From NCBI RefSeq assembly GCF_004522175.1, contig NZ_SDEB01000005.1:124001-188000 (forward strand): a stretch of 64,000 nucleotides of DNA, given 5' to 3'. The position numbers and the translations under genes are program-made. The notes under the pieces were generated by a model, which ran no database searches, had not been told where the DNA came from, and saw only the letters and a program-made list of their open reading frames with translations. This DNA is from Paracoccus ravus (lineage in GTDB: Bacteria; Pseudomonadota; Alphaproteobacteria; Rhodobacterales; Rhodobacteraceae). Shown here in pieces: positions 34,645-43,726 of the stretch (the first letter of the stretch is position 1; every line of letters begins with the position of its first letter).

Positions 34645-35288
34645 CCGGCGGGCATAAGGATCTGATCGACCGTCTGGTCTCGGAATTGCAGCCGGTTTCG
34701 CCGCGCGCGGTCGAACGCGGTCTGTTGACAAGCCTCGGCATCGGGCTGATGGGCGCGGCGGCACTCATGCTCTTTGTCCTCGGGCCGCGACAGGACTGGG
34801 CAGCAATGATCGGGAGCGTCGCGTTCCAGGCCAAACTAGTCTATGCCGCGGTGCTGACCCTGACGGCGCTGGCGGCCCTCCGGCGGCTGGCGCGGCCTGT
34901 GGCGCGGGCACCCCTCGCGCGCCGTGTCCTGCCGATCATCTTGGGGCTGACCGGCGTCATCGCGATTGCGGCCCTGATCCATGCCCCACCCGAGGATCGG
35001 CGCGGGCTGCTCATGGGGAGCACGGCGCTGGTCTGTCCTTTCCTGATCGCCCTGCTCGCGGCGCCGATTTTGGCCATGCTGCTCGCTGCCCTTCGGCGCC
35101 TCGCGCCCACGCGCCCGACCCAAGCCGGAGCCGCGGCGGGCCTTCTGGCCGGGGCAGGTGCCGCCTTCGTCTATTCCTTCCATTGCCCCGAGAGCGGCCT
35201 TCCCTTCGTTGCCCTGTGGTATAATGCGGGCATCCTGCTGTGCTCGGCCGTCGGAGCCGCGCTGGGTCGGCATATGTTGCGCTGGTAA
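34641..35288 (+). CDS. nrsF: NrsF-family (DUF1109) anti-sigma factor
   Basis: 215 residues with six predicted transmembrane helices after a short cytoplasmic start (MTGGHKDLIDRLVSELQPVS). DUF1109/NrsF proteins hold SigF at the membrane and release it on stress; two conserved cysteines are expected, and one is seen in SFHCPESGLP and another in TALVCPFLIALL. It is translationally coupled to the sigma gene (ATGA). Confidence 0.9.
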   Translation: MTGGHKDLIDRLVSELQPVSPRAVERGLLTSLGIGLMGAAALMLFVLGPRQDWAAMIGSVAFQAKLVYAAVLTLTALAALRRLARPVARAPLARRVLPIILGLTGVIAIAALIHAPPEDRRGLLMGSTALVCPFLIALLAAPILAMLLAALRRLAPTRPTQAGAAAGLLAGAGAAFVYSFHCPESGLPFVALWYNAGILLCSAVGAALGRHMLRW

Positions 35289-35311
35289 AGGGGCCGATTT
35301 CATCATCCGAG

Positions 35312-35337
35312 GTAACCTTTGGCCGCGCGCAAACGAA
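35312..35337 (+). promoter_or_regulatory. SigF-type ECF promoter of the msrB-msrA unit
   Basis: GTAACC (35312-35317), 16 bases, CGAA (35334-35337), 24 bases before the msrB start. Perfect match to the promoter in front of the sigma gene. Confidence 0.78.
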
Positions 35338-35360
35338 GACAGCTTCAGAGAGGAGAAACC

Positions 35361-35843
35361 ATGCTCAGCAGAAGACAGATGCTTCTTGCCGGATCCGCGC
35401 TTTCTCTTGCCGGAATTGCGTTCCGGGCCTCCCGCGCCGAGGCCGCAAGTTTCGCCGTGACGCGTCGCGAGGAAGAGTGGCGGGCGATCCTGACACCGGG
35501 TCAATTCGATGTCCTGCGCAATCACGGCACCGAATATCCCGGCTCCAGCCCCTTGCTGAAGGAACTCCGCGACGGGGTCTTTGCCTGCGCGGGTTGCGGG
35601 CAGGATCTGTTCTCGTCCGAGACCAAATATGACAGCGGCACGGGCTGGCCCAGCTTCTGGGCCCCACTCAAGGGAGCGGTCATCACATCGCAGGACAATT
35701 CGCTGGGGATGGCCCGCATAGAGGTGCTCTGCGCCCGCTGCGGCGGGCATCTGGGCCATGTCTTCAAGGACGGGCCCCAGCCGACGGGTCTGCGCTATTG
35801 CATGAACGGGATTGCGATGACCTTTCGACCGACAGCTTCCTGA
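35361..35843 (+). CDS. msrB: Exported peptide-methionine (R)-S-oxide reductase MsrB
   Basis: 160 residues. A twin-arginine signal (LSRRQMLLAGSALSLAG, AEA site) precedes the MsrB domain: zinc CxxC pairs CAGC and CARC, substrate motif SGTGWPSFW, and the catalytic Cys in LRYCMNG. GAGGAGAAACC precedes the ATG at 35361. It repairs methionine R-sulfoxide in periplasmic proteins. Confidence 0.93.
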   Translation: MLSRRQMLLAGSALSLAGIAFRASRAEAASFAVTRREEEWRAILTPGQFDVLRNHGTEYPGSSPLLKELRDGVFACAGCGQDLFSSETKYDSGTGWPSFWAPLKGAVITSQDNSLGMARIEVLCARCGGHLGHVFKDGPQPTGLRYCMNGIAMTFRPTAS

Positions 35844-35914
35844 AGAACCTGCTCGACAAGGGACAGCCGACCAGATGTTGCGATGCAAGTTTCCAGACCC
35901 TGGAGGAGAAGTCC

Positions 35915-36628
35915 ATGAACGCATCCTTGGCTGATTTCATCCGGCCCCTACGCCTCGTGGCGTTTGCCGTTGCCCTGACGATGGGCGTGCAGATGACACA
36001 GGCACAGGAGGGGCTGAAGATCCCCCCGCCCAAGCAAGACATCGCTGAAACGGGCCGCAGTCAGACCGCCGTTTTCGCGGGCGGCTGCTTCTGGGGCATG
36101 CAGGGGGTGTTCCAACATGTCAGCGGCGTGAGTAACGCCGTCTCGGGCTATGCCGGAGGCGAGGCAAATACGGCGAACTACCGGATGGTCGGCGGCAGCG
36201 GCACCGGCCATGCCGAAGCCGTGCGCATCACCTACGACCCCTCCAGGATCAGCTATGGCAAGCTGCTGCGGATCTTCTTTTCCGCCGCCCATGACCCGAC
36301 GCAGTTGAACCGTCAGGGCCCTGATATCGGTACCCAATACCGCACGGCGATCTTTCCGCAAAACAAGGAACAGGCTGCCGTGGCCCGGGCCTATATCGCC
36401 CAGCTGAACGCGGCCCGCGTTTTCCGAGCGCCTATTGCCACCACCATCGAGCAGGGCAAGAATTTCTACCCGGCCGAAGCGTATCATCAGGACTATCTCG
36501 CCAATAATCCGACGCAGCCCTACATTCGCATCAACGACCTGCCAAAGATCGAGCACTTGAGGACCCTGTTCCCGGATGTCTGGCGCAAGGACCCAGTCCT
36601 CGTGGCCGAGGCAGGCGCGGGCGGTTGA
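35915..36628 (+). CDS. msrA: Exported peptide-methionine (S)-S-oxide reductase MsrA
   Basis: About 237 residues. Sec signal (residues 1-30, ending TQAQ) followed by the MsrA domain: FAGGCFWGMQGVFQHV (catalytic Cys), GYAGGEANTANYRMV, TGHAEAVRITYDP and YHQDYL. The start at 35915 has GGAGGAGAA upstream. Together with MsrB it covers both sulfoxide isomers in the envelope. Confidence 0.93.
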   Translation: MNASLADFIRPLRLVAFAVALTMGVQMTQAQEGLKIPPPKQDIAETGRSQTAVFAGGCFWGMQGVFQHVSGVSNAVSGYAGGEANTANYRMVGGSGTGHAEAVRITYDPSRISYGKLLRIFFSAAHDPTQLNRQGPDIGTQYRTAIFPQNKEQAAVARAYIAQLNAARVFRAPIATTIEQGKNFYPAEAYHQDYLANNPTQPYIRINDLPKIEHLRTLFPDVWRKDPVLVAEAGAGG

Positions 36629-36777
36629 TCGTTCGACATGGAGACCGGCGATCAAAGCGCGATGCGGTGAAGGCGTGGGGACGCCCGCAGCTTCGCGCGC
36701 CGAAGTGACGGCAAGATCTCACCGCAATGGGCCGGCCCTGAACCCGACAGCAGAGCCAAGCTGGCTCTACAGCAGCG

Positions 36778-37794
36778 CTATGCAGCGGGAAGGTTCGTCG
36801 GAAACACGATCTGCATCGGCAGCGGAGGAGGAGCGCGGTCCGAATACAACTGATCGAGCAGAACTTCGAACAGCGTTTGCGAGCGTTGGGTGAAAACCGC
36901 CATCATGACTCCCTCTTGCAGCAGCGCGCGCGTATCGGGCCCCAATCCGTGGCCGATCAGACGAACTTGTCCGGCCCGACCGGTGCGGCGCAAGGCCATC
37001 GCGATCCCCTGGGATGAGCCCCCGACATTGTAGATGCCGCGCAGATCCGGATAACGCTCGAGCAGCGACAGCGTCATCCGCATGTTGATGAGCGGGTCGT
37101 CCTGTCCCTCGATCATGCCGGCAAAGCTCAGCTGCGGATGGTCGCGCTGGATCAGTTCCTGAAAGCCCAGCTCGCGTTCGACATGGGCGCGGTAATGGCG
37201 GGTCGCGGCGATGACGGCCAACTCACCGCCGGACGCAGGCGCCGTCGCGGCCAGCAGAAAGGCGGCCGTTCGCCCGGCCGCAAGATTGTCGATGCCGATA
37301 AAAGCCCGTCTGGTCGAGCCGGTAATGTCGCTGATCAGCGTCACTACCTGCTTTCCCTGCGCGGTCAGGCTGTCGACCTCATCGCGCACATCGGGGTGAT
37401 CGACCCCGAAGAACGCGATGGCGTCGGATTTTCGACCCAGCCTGCGCAGGCTGAGCGCCGTGGTTGCGGGATTCATCGACTCCATCAGGAAGCTATGGAT
37501 CCGCGCGCCGCGATCACGCACCTGCGACCATCGCCGCAATTCTTCGTTCATTTGCCGGATAAAGGGATTGGCGGTGCCTGGCAGCAGGACGGCCAGGCGC
37601 AACCGATCACGGCGCAGCAGCTTTTCAAGCTGGGCCTCGGACAGGTAGCGGCATTCGGCGGCGGCGCGCAGCACGCGCTCGGCGGTCGCGGGTCGCACAT
37701 TGGGACGGGCGTGCAGTACCCGGTCCACGGTGGCCTCCGAGACCCCGGCCGCGCGGGCGATGTCGCGGATCCCCACACGGTTCTGCTGATCCAT
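36778..37794 (-). CDS. LacI-family transcriptional regulator
   Basis: 338 residues. N-terminal HTH VGIRDIARAAGVSEATVDRV, then a periplasmic-binding-like effector domain (GFQELIQRDHPQLSF; VGGSSQGIAMALRR). It is divergent from the TRAP operon and very likely controls it. The effector is presumably an acid sugar or its catabolite. The start is ATG 37794; a TTG one codon earlier is possible. Confidence 0.9.
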   Translation of the reverse strand: MDQQNRVGIRDIARAAGVSEATVDRVLHARPNVRPATAERVLRAAAECRYLSEAQLEKLLRRDRLRLAVLLPGTANPFIRQMNEELRRWSQVRDRGARIHSFLMESMNPATTALSLRRLGRKSDAIAFFGVDHPDVRDEVDSLTAQGKQVVTLISDITGSTRRAFIGIDNLAAGRTAAFLLAATAPASGGELAVIAATRHYRAHVERELGFQELIQRDHPQLSFAGMIEGQDDPLINMRMTLSLLERYPDLRGIYNVGGSSQGIAMALRRTGRAGQVRLIGHGLGPDTRALLQEGVMMAVFTQRSQTLFEVLLDQLYSDRAPPPLPMQIVFPTNLPAA

Positions 37795-37848
37795 CAAAAC
37801 CCATCAAGAAGTGAGCGTTGACGCCATGTCACCCATCCATCACCCTCC

Positions 37849-37859
37849 CGTCAATGACG
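37849..37859. promoter_or_regulatory. Possible LacI-type operator
   Basis: CGTCAATGACG is an 11-bp perfect palindrome in the divergent region between the LacI gene and the TRAP operon, 45 bp before dctP. Short and unsupported by a second copy, so tentative. Confidence 0.3.
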
Positions 37860-37903
37860 CAAGGGAGGAGCCTTGCCTCAGGGGATGATTCAGGGAGGAG
37901 ACC

Positions 37904-38920
37904 ATGACGAAACCGTTCGGCCTTTCGCGCCGGAGCCTGCTGGCTGCCGGTGGCGCGGCGCTTCTGGCGACACCGTTCCTTGGCAAGGCCGCGCGCGCGG
38001 CGACTGTGCTGCGCTATGGCCATATGCATACGCCGAATTCCATCGCGGGGGCTCAGGCCGAATGGTTCGCCAAGGCCGTGGCTGAAAAGACCGGCGGCGA
38101 ACTTGCCATCGAGATTTTCCCGAACTCGCAACTGGGCAAGCTGCAGGAACTGGCCGAGGCGGTCTCGACCGGGTCCATCGCCTTTTCGCATAACACGGCG
38201 GGCGCGATCGGCTCGCTGCACGCGCCTTTCGCGGCCTTCGACACCCCCTATCTGTATCGCGACGTGGATCACCTGATGCAGGTGATGGATGCGAAAAGCC
38301 CCGTCATGGCCGAACTCAATCAGGGCCTGATCGAGGCTTCGGGCACGCGCGCGCTTTACGCCTTTTACTTCGGCACCCGCAACCTGACCGCCGACCGCGA
38401 GGTCAAGAGCCCTGCCGACCTGTCCGGCGTCAAGATCCGCTCGATCCCCTTCCCGATCTACATGGCGACCGTAGAGGGCCTGGGCGCTGTCCCGGTTCCG
38501 GTCGATTGGTCCGAGGTTCCGACCGCGCTTGCGACCGGCGTCGTCAATGGGCAGGAAAACCCGATGAACGTGCTGGTTTCGGCCAAGCTCTACGAGGTGC
38601 AAAGCCATCTCATGCTGACCGGCCATATCGCCGCCGCGCAGGTGGTGATGATGAATGACGATGTCTGGAACGGCTTCTCGGATGCCCAGAAAGAGGCCGT
38701 CTCGGCCGCGGCCGAGGAAACCCGCGCCCGCGCCTCCGAGGAAATGCTCAAGGCCGAAGCGACCGACCTGCAGGCGCTGCGCGACAAGGGCATGAAGGTC
38801 ATCGACGAGGCCGCAGGTCTGGATCTGGCCGCATTCCGCGACAGCGTGAAGACCCGCGTCTCGAAGGAATTCGACGCGCAATGGGGCGAGCTTTACGGCA
38901 AGATCGCCGCGGTCGCCTGA
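37904..38920 (+). CDS. dctP: TRAP transporter substrate-binding protein DctP (system 1)
   Basis: 338 residues with a Tat-like signal (LSRRSLLAAGGAALLATP). DctP features: MHTPNSIAGAQAEWFAK, VKIRSIPFPIYMATVEGLG and TALATGVVNGQENP, the substrate-arginine and asparagine regions. GGAGGAG precedes the start. It binds the organic acid for the DctQM system that follows; the neighbouring enzymes suggest a branched or acid sugar. Confidence 0.93.
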   Translation: MTKPFGLSRRSLLAAGGAALLATPFLGKAARAATVLRYGHMHTPNSIAGAQAEWFAKAVAEKTGGELAIEIFPNSQLGKLQELAEAVSTGSIAFSHNTAGAIGSLHAPFAAFDTPYLYRDVDHLMQVMDAKSPVMAELNQGLIEASGTRALYAFYFGTRNLTADREVKSPADLSGVKIRSIPFPIYMATVEGLGAVPVPVDWSEVPTALATGVVNGQENPMNVLVSAKLYEVQSHLMLTGHIAAAQVVMMNDDVWNGFSDAQKEAVSAAAEETRARASEEMLKAEATDLQALRDKGMKVIDEAAGLDLAAFRDSVKTRVSKEFDAQWGELYGKIAAVA

Positions 38921-39435
38921 TGCCGGAAGCCTCGGCAGCATATCTCGCAGCGCCCGCCCCTCCGCGGGCGCTGGACCTCTTGACGCGGGGGCTTCTGGGC
39001 ATTTCGACCGGGCTCATGCTGCTGATCATCGCCCTGATCGTGGCGCAGGTGGCGGCCCGCAATATCTGGAATATCGGCTTGCCCCGTGCCGAGGAAATCT
39101 CGCGCTTTTCGGGCGTGCTGGCGGTTTATTTCACCGCCCCGCTGCTGGCGCTGCGCGGCCAGCATGTCGCGGTCGATGTCTTCACGAGCGCCCTGCCGCG
39201 ACTGCCGAAGCTCGTCTGTTTCATTCTGGCGGAACTGTCGATCCTCGCCTTTTCGGCGCTCACGCTCTGGGGCGGCTGGCTTTATCTGAAGCGCGCGTGG
39301 AAGTTCAAGACGCCCGCGCTTGGCATCCAGAACATCTGGCTCTTCGGTCCGGTGATGCTGTGTTTCCTCCTGCTGATCGTGATTGCGCTTTGGCGGATCA
39401 GCGCCGTGCTGCGGGCTGAAAGGGCCATGAAATGA
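38920..39435 (+). CDS. dctQ: TRAP transporter small permease DctQ (system 1)
   Basis: 171 residues, four predicted transmembrane helices, with the family motif PRAEEISRFSGVLAVYF. Start at 38920 overlaps the dctP stop by one base; its end overlaps dctM by 4 bp. Confidence 0.91.
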   Translation: MPEASAAYLAAPAPPRALDLLTRGLLGISTGLMLLIIALIVAQVAARNIWNIGLPRAEEISRFSGVLAVYFTAPLLALRGQHVAVDVFTSALPRLPKLVCFILAELSILAFSALTLWGGWLYLKRAWKFKTPALGIQNIWLFGPVMLCFLLLIVIALWRISAVLRAERAMK

Positions 39436-40709
39436 CCCTGACACTGCTACTGGCCTTTGGGCTTTTTCTGCTCATCGGGGCACCGATTGCCGTCGCCCTT
39501 GGCCTGTCCTCGGCGGTGACCATCTTGGCGCATGGCCTGCCCGCGACGGTTCTGCTGCAACGCGCCGTGAACTCCATCGACAGCTCGCCCCTGCTGGCCG
39601 TGCCGATGTTCATCATGGCCGCCGCGCTTCTTAGCGCGACCGGCGTCACGACCTATATGTTCGATCTTGTCCGCATGGTCGTCGGGCGGGTGCGCGGCGG
39701 CATGGCGCATGTGAACATCCTGCTGTCGCTGGTCTTCGCCGGCATGTCCGGCGCGGCCTTGGCCGATATCGGCGCGCTTGGCGGGATGCAGGTCCGCGAG
39801 ATGGAGAAGCAGGGCTATACCCGCCGCTTCGCCGCCGGTCTGACCATCGCCTCGGCCACGATCGGCCCGATCTTTCCGCCCTCGATCCCGCTGATCATCT
39901 TTGCCGCGGCGGCCGAGGTCTCTCCGGTCAAGCTGCTCTTGGCGGGGATCGTGCCCGCCCTCATTCTGACCGGGATGCTGATGTTCTATATCGCGCTGGT
40001 CGCCAAGCGCCAGAACCTGCCCCGCGACGATGTCTCGCCCAGCCTTCCGGCCTTTCTGCGGCTATCGGTGATCTCGCTTCCGGCGCTGATGACGCCCGTC
40101 CTGCTGATCGGAGGACTGCTCTCGGGCTATTTCGGCCCGACCGAGGCGGCGGGCATCACGGTCGCCTATGCCATCCTGATCGGGGTGCTGGTCTATCGCA
40201 CGCTGACGCTGAAAACCCTGATCGACTCGGCGCGGGATACCGTGCTTGCCACCGCGAATATCCTCTTCGTCGTGGCGGCGGCGGCGATCTTTGCCTGGGT
40301 CCTGACCATGGATCAGGTGCCGATGAAGGCCAGCGCATGGCTTCTGGGCATCTCGGACAATCCGCTGGTCCTGCTGCTGATCCTGAATGTCGTGCTGCTG
40401 GTGGCGGGGATGTTCCTCGAATCCATCGCGGCGATCCTGATCATCGCGCCGATCGTCACCCCGGCCCTCATTCAAGCTGGTGCCCCGCCCGAGCAGATCG
40501 GCGTGGTCATGGTCCTGAACCTGATGATCGGGCTTCTGACCCCGCCCGTGGGGATGAGCCTCTACATGATGTCGATCACCGTGAAGATGCCCTTTGCCGA
40601 GGTGGTGCGCGGCGTCGCTCCCTTCTTCGTTCCGCTTTTCCTGGCGCTGGCGCTGGTCACGTTCTTCCCGGGCCTGACCGCATGGCTGCCCACCTATCTG
40701 ATGGAGTAA
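39432..40709 (+). CDS. dctM: TRAP transporter large permease DctM (system 1)
   Basis: 425 residues, about 12 transmembrane segments, with SGAALADIGALGG, IGPIFPPSIPLIIFA and LLTPPVGMSLYMMS, hallmarks of DctM. It drives sodium-coupled uptake of the DctP-bound acid. Confidence 0.94.
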   Translation: MTLTLLLAFGLFLLIGAPIAVALGLSSAVTILAHGLPATVLLQRAVNSIDSSPLLAVPMFIMAAALLSATGVTTYMFDLVRMVVGRVRGGMAHVNILLSLVFAGMSGAALADIGALGGMQVREMEKQGYTRRFAAGLTIASATIGPIFPPSIPLIIFAAAAEVSPVKLLLAGIVPALILTGMLMFYIALVAKRQNLPRDDVSPSLPAFLRLSVISLPALMTPVLLIGGLLSGYFGPTEAAGITVAYAILIGVLVYRTLTLKTLIDSARDTVLATANILFVVAAAAIFAWVLTMDQVPMKASAWLLGISDNPLVLLLILNVVLLVAGMFLESIAAILIIAPIVTPALIQAGAPPEQIGVVMVLNLMIGLLTPPVGMSLYMMSITVKMPFAEVVRGVAPFFVPLFLALALVTFFPGLTAWLPTYLME

Positions 40710-40713
40710 TCCG

Positions 40714-41253
40714 ATGAGCCGCTTTCTTGGCCCGATCCGCCAACTTGGCTATGTCGTCCCCGATATCGAAGAGGCCATGGCCCATTGGTCGGGCGTGATG
40801 GGCGTCGGCCCCTTTTTCTACAACCCCCGCGTCCCGATCGAGGACTACACCTTCGAGGGCCAGCGCTATGAGCCGCATAACTCGGTCGCGCTGGCCAATG
40901 CGGGCTATATTCAGGTCGAACTGATCCAGTGCCGCAATGCCGTCCCCTCCTGCTACAAGGAATTCACCGACGCCGGGAATTGGGGCCTGCAGCACACCGC
41001 CTATTGGACCGAGGATTATGACCGCGACCTTGCCCGCATGGAGGCCGAGGGTTTCCGCGTGAAGATGTCGGGCCAAGTCGGCGCGGCGGGGCGCTTCGCC
41101 TATTTCGACCGCGAGACCCATCCCGGCACCTGCATCGAGCTTTCCGAGGTCAAAGGCCCGAAAGGCCGCATGTTCGACCTGATCCGGGCCGCCTCCGAAG
41201 GCTGGGACGGCTCGGACCCCGTGCGCCCCTTCCCCGACCTGTCAAAGATCTGA
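40714..41253 (+). CDS. VOC (glyoxalase-superfamily) protein in the acid-sugar operon
   Basis: 179 residues. A single VOC-like unit: LGYVVPDIEEAMAHWSGVMG, QVELIQCRNAVPS, GLQHTAYWTEDYD and CIELSEVKGPKG. Candidate metal ligands are the Glu in QVELIQ, the His in GLQHTAYW and the Glu in CIELSE. Between the transporter and the RuBisCO-like gene, with 4-bp gaps on both sides, so it may act on the same substrate (isomerase or epimerase), which is inference. Confidence 0.83.
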   Translation: MSRFLGPIRQLGYVVPDIEEAMAHWSGVMGVGPFFYNPRVPIEDYTFEGQRYEPHNSVALANAGYIQVELIQCRNAVPSCYKEFTDAGNWGLQHTAYWTEDYDRDLARMEAEGFRVKMSGQVGAAGRFAYFDRETHPGTCIELSEVKGPKGRMFDLIRAASEGWDGSDPVRPFPDLSKI

Positions 41254-41257
41254 GCCG

Positions 41258-42514
41258 ATGATCCGCGCTACATATACCGTCGAGACCCCCTGCCCGATCG
41301 CCGAGGTCGCCGCCATGATGGCGGGCGAGCAAAGCGCCGGAACCTTTGTCCGGGTCGAGGGTGAGACGGACGAGTTGCGCGCGCGCTTCGGTGCCCGCGT
41401 GATCTCGACCGAGCAGATCGGAGAATCCGCCACGCCCTCGCTGCGTTCCGCATGGGCCGAACGGCGCGGGTTGACCGGCGCTCGCGGCATCTACCGCGTC
41501 GTGATCGACTACCCCGAGGACAATGTGGGCGTGAACCTGCCCACCTTGGCCTCGGTCGTAGCGGGGAACCTCTACGATCTGGGCGAGGTCACCGGGCTGA
41601 AGCTCATGGATGTCGCGGTGACGCCGGAATACCGTGCCCGCTATGACCTGCCCGCCATGGGGATCGCGGGGACGCGCGCATCGGTCGGCGTGCAGGGCCG
41701 TCCCATGTTCGGCACGATCATAAAGCCGAATATCGGTCTTTCGCCCGAGGAAATCGCGGATCTGGTCGAGCGTCTTTGCGTCGCGGGCGCGGATTTCATC
41801 AAGGATGACGAGATCGCCGGAACCCATCCCCATGCCCCGGTCGATGCCCGTATCCGCGCGGTGATGGACCGGGTCCGGCGGCATCGCGACCGCACCGGCA
41901 AGCTGGTCATGGTCGCCTTCAACATCACAGATGAGACCGACGCCATGCGCCGCCATGCCGATCTGCTGGCCGAGCAGGACGGCACATGCGCCATGGTCTC
42001 GCTGAACTGGGTCGGTATGGCGGCGGTGCAAACGCTGCGGCGGCACACGCCGCTTGCCATCCATGGCCATCGCAATGGCTATGGCGGCATGGGGCGGCAT
42101 CCCTTGCTTGGGTTGGGGGTGCGGGCCTATCAGCTGCTCTACCGTCTGGCCGGGATCGACCACATGCATGTGCATGGCATGGGCGGGAAATTCTCGGATC
42201 TCGACGAGGACGTGACCGACGCGGCACGCCATTGCCTTGAACAGATGGGACCGGGGGATGACCGGGTGATGCCGATCTTTTCCTCGGGGCAATGGGCGGG
42301 AACGCTGCCCCATACGCTGGAGCGGATCGGCTCGGACGACCTGATGTTCCTCTGCGGCGGTGGCATCATGGCCCATCCGGGCGGTCCCGCTGCGGGGCTC
42401 GAGAGCCTGCGGCACGCCCATGAAGCGGTCCGCGAAGGCCTTTCGCTCGAGGCTGCTGCCCAGACCCGCCCCGCGCTTGCCGCCGCCCTGACGACCTTCG
42501 GCAGAAAGGGCTAG
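41258..42514 (+). CDS. RuBisCO-like protein (OiaX-like)
   Basis: 418 residues, form IV. The active-site frame is kept in part: GTIIKPNIGLSPEE (catalytic-loop Lys), DFIKDDEIAGTH (carbamylated Lys and metal Asp/Glu), HMHVHGMGGKFS, IFSSGQWAGT and FLCGGGIMAHPGG. Pairing with a DUF1537 kinase points to the 3-oxo-isoapionate-4-phosphate transcarboxylase/hydrolase (OiaX) of D-apiose catabolism. The oxidoisomerase (ApnO) that would supply that substrate is not in the window, so a different acid sugar is possible. Confidence 0.86.
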   Translation: MIRATYTVETPCPIAEVAAMMAGEQSAGTFVRVEGETDELRARFGARVISTEQIGESATPSLRSAWAERRGLTGARGIYRVVIDYPEDNVGVNLPTLASVVAGNLYDLGEVTGLKLMDVAVTPEYRARYDLPAMGIAGTRASVGVQGRPMFGTIIKPNIGLSPEEIADLVERLCVAGADFIKDDEIAGTHPHAPVDARIRAVMDRVRRHRDRTGKLVMVAFNITDETDAMRRHADLLAEQDGTCAMVSLNWVGMAAVQTLRRHTPLAIHGHRNGYGGMGRHPLLGLGVRAYQLLYRLAGIDHMHVHGMGGKFSDLDEDVTDAARHCLEQMGPGDDRVMPIFSSGQWAGTLPHTLERIGSDDLMFLCGGGIMAHPGGPAAGLESLRHAHEAVREGLSLEAAAQTRPALAAALTTFGRKG

Positions 42515-42517
42515 GCC

Positions 42518-43726
42518 TTGGCCTATATTTTTGTCGCCGACGATTTTACCGGCGCATCCGACACGCTCGCGACCCTCTCGCGCGCCGGCGTGCGGGCGCG
42601 GCTCTTTCGCAACCTGCCCGGACCGGCAGATCTGGAAGGGCTCGAGGCATGGGGCATCGCTACGGCCGCCCGCTCGATTGGCCGCCACGAGATCGCGCGG
42701 CTGGCTGCAGAGATCGGGGCGGGTCTCGCGCCGCATGCGCCGGATTTCCTGCATCTCAAGGTCTGCTCGACCTTCGACAGCAGCCCTGAGATCGGCAATA
42801 TCGCGGCCCTCGCCCAAGGGCTGGCGGACGCCTTGGGAATAGCCGACCTCGCGGTGATCGGGGGACAGCCGTCGCTTGGCCGCCATGCTGTCTTTGGCAC
42901 CCTTTTTGCGCGCGGACCCGACGGACGGGTGCATCGCATCGACCGCCATCCGGTCATGTCGGCCCATCCCGTTACGCCGATGCACGAGGCCGACCTGATC
43001 CGCCATCTTGGCGCGCTTGGCCTGAACGGCTTGCACCATGTCGGGCGCGGCTGTCACGGGGGCGCATTTCCAAGGTTCTACGACGCTCTCGATCAGGCCG
43101 ACATCGCCTTCATCGGCAAGGACCTGCGCGTGGCGGGCGATCGCCTGCTGGTGATGGGCGCATCCTCGGTCGCCGAGGCGTGGCTTGCAGGACGCCCGGC
43201 CCGCGCCGAATCCGTGCCGCCGCCGCGCCCCTCGACGGGGCCGGTCTTTGCCTTCGCCGGCTCGCGTTCCTCGCTGACCACCACGCAGATCGCGGCCGCC
43301 TCGGGCCTGTCATGCCTGCCACTCAATCCCGCGGATCTGATGGCCGAGGCCGAGGCCTTCCATGCCGCAATCGCCTGGTCGAAGGAACGGCTCGATCGCG
43401 GACAGGATTGCATCGTCTACCTGACCGCTGAAATGGCGAGTGCCGCCCCGCCAGCCGAGATCGCCCGGATGAGTGCGGAATTTGTCGCGCAGGTGATCGA
43501 CACAGCCCGGATCGGCGGGCTGGTCATCGCAGGCGGCGACACATCAAGCGCCATCGTGAACAGGCTTGCGCCCTGCTGGCTCGACCATGCCGGAGACATC
43601 TGCCCGGGGGTTCCTATCCTTCATGCAGGTTTCGAAGGGAGGGGCCTTTTGCTGGCGCTAAAGGGCGGGCAGATGGGCGACGCGCGTTTCTTTGACCGGG
43701 CCGCAGCGGAAATTCACGGCCACTGA
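42518..43726 (+). CDS. DUF1537 four-carbon acid sugar kinase family protein (OiaK-like)
   Basis: 402 residues. N-terminal AYIFVADDFTGASDTLATL and the HLKVCSTFDSSPEIGNI motif resemble 3-oxo-isoapionate kinase (OiaK); the C-terminal nucleotide domain has AFAGSRSSLTTTQI and VIAGGDTSSAIV. TTG start at 42518, four bases after the RuBisCO-like gene stops. It would phosphorylate the acid sugar that the RuBisCO-like protein then cleaves. Confidence 0.86.
   Translation: MAYIFVADDFTGASDTLATLSRAGVRARLFRNLPGPADLEGLEAWGIATAARSIGRHEIARLAAEIGAGLAPHAPDFLHLKVCSTFDSSPEIGNIAALAQGLADALGIADLAVIGGQPSLGRHAVFGTLFARGPDGRVHRIDRHPVMSAHPVTPMHEADLIRHLGALGLNGLHHVGRGCHGGAFPRFYDALDQADIAFIGKDLRVAGDRLLVMGASSVAEAWLAGRPARAESVPPPRPSTGPVFAFAGSRSSLTTTQIAAASGLSCLPLNPADLMAEAEAFHAAIAWSKERLDRGQDCIVYLTAEMASAAPPAEIARMSAEFVAQVIDTARIGGLVIAGGDTSSAIVNRLAPCWLDHAGDICPGVPILHAGFEGRGLLLALKGGQMGDARFFDRAAAEIHGH

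Noticed and set aside
41150..43057. A 635-codon open frame on the minus strand.
   Set aside because: Antisense shadow of the RuBisCO-like and kinase genes, with no recognisable motifs.
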